A DNA stretch of 64,000 nt from Hyaloraphidium curvatum (Eukaryota > Monoblepharomycota > Hyaloraphidiomycetes > Hyaloraphidiales > Hyaloraphidiaceae), in the NCBI GenBank assembly GCA_025558095.1, contig JAIVFI010000002.1, positions 744,001 to 808,000 on the forward strand, read 5' to 3'. Shown in pieces: positions 58,928-64,000 of this stretch; the stretch's first letter is position 1, and the number at the start of each line of letters is the position of its first letter. The position numbers and the translations under genes were made by a program. The notes beneath the pieces were generated by a model. It searched no databases, had not been told where the DNA came from, and saw only the letters and a program-made list of their open reading frames with translations.

Positions 58928-61900
58928 ATGTCGCTGAAGACGCTCGAGGTCGATCTTCTCGCGTCTCTTGCGTGGTGCTACCTCGATGCGGGAGATTCGG
59001 AGGCCGAAGAGCGCGTCGCGCCTCCATTAGCCCCGGACACGGATCGGTCATCTTCGAGCGCGGTTAGATCTCTGCTAAGAGACGATTTCCCTCTGCTCGG
59101 CTTACTTCTTGCTGCTTTTGCGTCTAGACGCAACGGGAACTGGCTCGCCTCGTTTCGCAGGCTGCTGGAGGGACTGCTGCTGTCCCCCCACAGGACCTGG
59201 TCACCTTCCTCCGGCACTTGCAGCGGACAGACGTGTGGCAAGGTTGGAGGGACAACATTGCGATGGATAATACTTCCCTAAACATTTCTTCGCAGAGTCG
59301 ATTGACTCTCGGGACTGTGCTTTCACCGCCACCGCAGCCGTGTTGTCCTCCAGTGGGAGCGACGGAAGGCGGGGCGAACACGGAAGAGTGCTCCTGACCC
59401 TGTTGACGGAAATTCTCGGCGATCTTCGAACGTCTCCCGGTAATTGCATGCCTGACTGGCTCTCGCTATGGGTCTCTTGACTCTGTTCCAGCGCAACGAC
59501 GTCGCGCCGTCCTTTTGCCAGTTTGGTTCGGGATTTGCAAAGCCGGCACAATCGCGACCACGATATGGACCGCGGACGCTGTTGCTGATGTGGCTGCCCT
59601 CCTGGCTGGCGCCCTGAACGAGGACACGGTGCGCACGATTGATGAATCGGAAGGGATCGATTCCGAGACGGAGCGGTCTCGATCGCTTCTGCTGTCATCT
59701 CCCGTTTTCGGACGCGAGCTTCTTGGACGTTTTCTTGAGAGCCTGTTTGCGTTAGCGCGCCGAGTGCTGCTTTCGATCTGTGCGGCCGGCAAAAGCCCTG
59801 CCACCGAGGCTTCAGACGACTTCGATCTTTGGGGAGCTCTCCCACGTCGCGCTGTTACGCCGGAAAGGAAGCTGGACGTCCAGATCAAGTTTCAAGAACC
59901 TGTTCTGGGCGCGACCCTGCGACTCTGTCAGGAATGGGTTCTACCGCTCAAGAACGAGCTGCGCGCTCGGTGTAGTCAGCAGCTGTCCGGTCATTCGAGC
60001 TTCCTCGAGTACGATGGAGCGCTGGCCGCGCTACTAGTACGGCCCTTCGTCGCGCACCCCTCACGATCTTTCTCATTCGCACGTGCGCAGCATACCGCGA
60101 CTCTGGCCGCTCAGATGTCTGGAGCGCCCGTCGAGGGACTAATGTCTGCCGTGGTCGAGACGTTGAATGACCAAGCCTTGGTTTCGCCAACCATGGTTGC
60201 AATCAAGACGTTCCATGCAGCGTTCGAAAGTGCAGGCATGCTTTCCTTGCTCTATCCGCAAGTGACGAAGCGCATGATGGACGCCATGCGAGAGTTTGCG
60301 GTCACGCCGTCGCCAGTCTTCGCCAGGACGGTGGATCGGACCATCATCGGGCTCTTGCGCCAGGGTTGCGCACGAAATACCTCCCTGGTTTTGAAGGTTG
60401 GCCAGAGTGATCACACGTTCGGCCGTTCTAACCGATTTGGCAACAGAACAAAGGTGATGCCAACTTCACCAAAGCGTTGGTGTATTCCCTCGTGCATATC
60501 CTTTACTCCAAGGAGGTGGAAGTCGGCATGACTGCCGATGCGGCGGATCCCAGGCGGATATCCTACGAGAACATCCTTGCAGTATTGACAGATGTGGCCT
60601 GCCGCACGCAGTCGAAGGAGGTCGGGCCATTGATGCCACGTCTGCTTCTTTGCTCGTACTGAGTGTGCCTTCCGCCCTAGACCATTGAGCTCGTCATATC
60701 GTCTATCTGCCGGAGATTGGATGCGTCCAGCGGGCCTCCCGATACCTTCGCTTTGTCCAAGCTCGCAGATGTAGCAGCGGCGACCAACTCTGTCGCAGCC
60801 GCAAAGAACATCGCCCTTCTCTTCACCTCGGTGCGGAAACGACACGACAGCGCCGACTTTCGCATTGACTTAGTGGTTTGTTTGAACCCCGCCATCAACT
60901 GGGAACCGTAGTCTAAAAGACGGCTTATCGCACAGATGTGCCGCTGCATGCTGACCATCGCTCGGCGTTGCAGTAGTCAGCACGAGATTGTCAGGACCAT
61001 GGTCGAGAAGGCTCTTGCTTTCTGTGTTGACCGCATTATGTCCCACACGAACCAGGACCGCAGGGCTACGCCAGTAAGGCCCTTTGCATGGCCAGTGCGA
61101 GGCTCGCCTGATTTGCATGCACAGGAGTTTGCTCGCGACTCGGATTTCGCTGCTCTTATTCGCCTCCTCGGCGATGTGTGCTCAGTTGCTCCGTTGAACC
61201 CGCTCCTTTGGCCCGCCGATCAAGTTTTGCTGTTTCGAGATTTTTGGCTCGCCATGGTGACGATAGGGCTCGGGCCACAGGGATCGTGGCCGCATGATTG
61301 GACGGAATCGCTTTTGTGCGTGGCCCGCGCCTCCCCTCCTCTGGTCGTGCAGGAAACCCTGACGAATTTGGAGACGGATTTGAGCTCCAATTCGGTTCTT
61401 CGGCGGAAGTTTTCGGAAAACGTGAGATTGGTGTGCTTACGTTCGGATCCACTGGCTGACACCACTCTGAAGGCAACATCTCGCCTTCGCTCTGCCCTGT
61501 CGACATCACTTCCATCGTGTGCGGCGCTCATCAAGCCCTTGGACGACCAGTTGATTGCTTTTGTGGCCGCTGCTGTGCAAGTGGAGTCCATGCGCATGCG
61601 CTATCCTGGATCTATCGAGCCACTTCTGAGATATGTGTCGAGTGTGGGAACGTTTGCACCCGCCACGGAGCCATTGGTGGAAACCGTGACACAACAGGTA
61701 GGGTAAATGATTGTTAACGCCGTAGCAATGTGAAACTGATTTTGGTGAGAAGATCCTCGCACTGTACGTAAAGCACAGATCGCAACCAGGAGCCGACTTG
61801 GACAGTGTGGAGCTGGAAAACGATGTGGAATGCTTGATTGTGGCATCCGCAAGCCGCTTGGGAAGAGTTCGCGACTGGGCTGGCAAAGCATTGGGCACGA

Positions 61901-64000
61901 TCGGAGCGTCCTTCCCCTTCATCTTTTTCAGCCGGCGTCTTCTGCACACCATTCTCGAGATCCTGCTGTCGCTCTCTTCTGGGGCACCGCCATCTTTCGA
62001 AACCAGACAGGTGCGACGTATTGCAGCCCCGTGTCGCAGCTGTTGTTTAGTGGTGCACCGCCCACACAGGTCCTGAAGGAACTGACCTTGTACTTGGATA
62101 CCCCCGACCGAAGGAGTCATAGGGATGAGATCCGAAACGCGTATCGGCTGTTTACTCAGCAGTGGCTCGTCGAATCGTACAAGTTCGCACCCGAGCTGAC
62201 GGCCGGTGCGGTGCAGGTGGGCTCTTTCTGTCGCCTGAAACTTCCGTCCACTAACAGCCGTTCCTGCACGAAGAACTTCGCCATGGGGGTCGCTTTAGCG
62301 TCGGACGAAAAGGGTGGCACCGGCCCTGGTTCGGTGTCAGCGTTAATGACCGGACTTGGCCTAAACGGTACGTTTCTTTCGAGCATTCGTGTTGCGTCGT
62401 AGCCGACGCCCGGAACAGAACCTGCTGCAATGCGGAACGAGACCCTCGCGAAAGTAACCTACCGTTTGGGAGAAGTTTTGTCCGATCGAAAGAGGGCTCG
62501 GGAACAAGGTATTCATCCTCTCCCGCCCTCATTATGCTGCTCATCATCGGGACCCTGCTGAAGATTGGCGCGATGTGTCCCGAGACTTGGATGGCTCTTA
62601 CACGGCCAACGGGACTTTCCTTTCCTCAGCTGATGCGGCACCTTGGGTCATGGAACGAGCAGCCTGCCTGCTTATTGCGTCTCGAAAGGTGGGTGCTGTG
62701 CCTGTCCCGTGCAAGCAGTGCCTCAACGGTGCTGCCCAGCACGATTTGCATCTTCTGCGCGCCGTGGCTTGGATCCCTCTTCGAACCTTTAGCGCTTCGA
62801 GCTTGTCGTCGGCCTCCCTTTTCTGGAATAGCCTGATTGCTGCGCGTCCAGAGCTGGAGTCGGCGCTTCTTGCGGAGTTCGCCAAAGCTTGGGAGGCTCT
62901 GCGTCGGAATAAGGCGGGGCCTTTCGGCTCCGCTTGGAGGTGTGTTCGCATCATGCGTGGGGAAAGCTGGACTGACGGCTTGGGAGCAGCGCGAGCAAGC
63001 CTACCATGTCGCCGATGATGTTCACCCCCTCAAGGAGCACTCCGAGGCGGTCGACGAGCGGCGACTCGCCCGGCGTCATATGGTTGCGTTTTCTTTCCAG
63101 CAGATTGCATGCCTCTATATGGGAGAACTCGTCCTTGCAAGGGTGGTATCAGAAGCTCATCCAAATGGGACTCGAGAGCTTTGCGGAAGAAAGGTGGGGC
63201 TTTGACGTTTGTGGAGGCGTTGGGGGATGCACGGAGTCATCACCATCGGGACTCGTGCAGGATCCACCACATTGACAAAAGGGCTCTTTCGTTGGTGCTT
63301 CAGTCGGCCACACTTCTGTTGGAGGCGCACGCGCGCTCTCAACGGCGCTGGAGCGTTTCTGCTACAGCGTTGGAACAGTACCTGTGGGAGGGAGTTTTGG
63401 CCTGGTTGTGTCGAATGTCGGGGTTCGTACACGGCCCGTTCTCTCCCCGGCATTCGCTGAACTAGTTTGCAGGGGAATCGATTACTTCCAGCCGGACCTG
63501 GAAATCGAGGCTGCAGATTTCGTGGCCTTGATGCAACCTTTCATCAATTTCCAATCTTCGGACGCCATTAAGCAGCCACTGGAGGTGCGGCCATTGAGGC
63601 CCATGGCACAGAAGCAAAGCAGGTTGATGAACCTGGTCTTTGACCCGATAGGTGTGGTTGTTCGTGACGGCCGCGCTCGGCAGGTGGTGACTCTCGGTGC
63701 AGGGTCCTCCAAGCGGAGCGATCTCTTGACTCTTGTTTCCCAACTTGCCTTGGACGAAGTGGAACGGTTGGGAGCGTGGATCGACCCCCTTAGGCAGCGC
63801 AAAGCCCCAACGATTGCAGGGTTGCAGGCAAGTCGTCCACTTCACGGCGTACCGGGAGGTCGAGCTTAGCATTCTTTCAAGGTCTCGGAAGCTTCTCCCG
63901 ACTTGCTCGATGTGTGCTGGACGGTCGGACCGCAAGCTGTCTTGGAAGTGCTTTCACGCTTTCGCACCACAGCTGGCCAGTTTGCGGGCGCGATCCTGGG
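58928..64000 (+). CDS. PI4KA: Phosphatidylinositol 4-kinase alpha (STT4/PI4KA), N-terminal part, truncated by the window
   Basis: PI4KA makes PI4P at the plasma membrane with EFR3 and TTC7. The start MSLKTLEVDLLASLAWCYLD is followed by helical solenoid exons. Alignable blocks include LLFRDFWLAMVTIGLG with WPHDWTESLLCVARASPPLV (human FRDFWFYCVVMGF...WPEEWYEGVCEIATKSPLL). Then LIKPLDDQLIAFVAAAVQVE with SMRMRYPGSIEPLLRY, and VRDWAGKALGTIGASFPFIF. Near the right edge, LDEVERLGAWIDPL matches human IERLITWYNPL, and VGPQAVLEVLSRF follows. The kinase domain must lie beyond 64000. Early exons (59250-59480) are uncertain. Length so far is consistent with a protein of more than 1800 residues. Confidence 0.85.

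Overview
The window is nuclear DNA of a compact, fairly GC-rich (roughly 58-60% by eye), intron-bearing eukaryote, most likely a free-living microbe. The evidence is about 33 recognisable eukaryotic genes, nearly all split by very short GT-AG introns (about 45-115 nt, donors often GTGGGT, GTGCGT or GTGAGG). Genes are packed head-to-head and tail-to-tail with gaps often of only 12-140 bp. The repertoire (cenH3, PRC2 EED, MogA-MoeA gephyrin order, HIS4-type histidine enzyme, TLDc protein, tetraspanin, cystathionine lyase) does not settle the lineage. I could not name the species. CDS coordinates below run from start codon to stop codon and include introns.

Layout. 0-10 kb: the 5' end of an unrecognised gene, a long coiled-coil gene, CAF-1 p60 (CHAF1B) and a telobox-Myb (TRF-like) protein. 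9.5-13 kb: proteasome PSMB4 and TFIIB, head-to-head, with an 806-bp non-autonomous DNA transposon between their start codons. 13-19 kb: MAU2 (cohesin loader), ABCE1 and a centromeric histone H3. 19-26 kb: RAD54, EED-like WD40, SFR1, CFIm25. 26-36 kb: queuosine salvage enzyme QNG1, gephyrin-like Moco enzyme, GPI8, TLDc protein, tetraspanin, XLF. 36-45 kb: SmD1, SRP14, TTI2-like, SAP30BP, GluRS fused to an EMAPII domain, SURF6. 45-51 kb: PRKRIP1, cystathionine gamma-lyase, PEP12/syntaxin-7, USE1, MED22, and an unrecognised tail-anchored protein. 51-64 kb: beta-adaptin, condensin CAP-H, HIS4-like PRA-CH/PRA-PH, and the first part of PI4K-alpha, which runs off the right edge.

How the genes work together. 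There is no operon logic, but genome-maintenance functions are notably frequent: nucleosome assembly (CAF-1), telomere binding, cohesin loading, centromere identity, homologous recombination (RAD54, SFR1), end joining (XLF), PIKK maturation (TTI2) and condensin. Membrane traffic is the second theme (syntaxin, USE1, beta-adaptin, PI4KA).

Best candidates for novelty are the transposon in the PSMB4/TFIIB promoter, the GluRS-EMAPII fusion, the histidine-rich linker in the Moco enzyme, a beta-adaptin lacking the ear platform, and a HIS4 protein lacking histidinol dehydrogenase. I saw no CRISPR array, tRNA, rRNA or organellar DNA.
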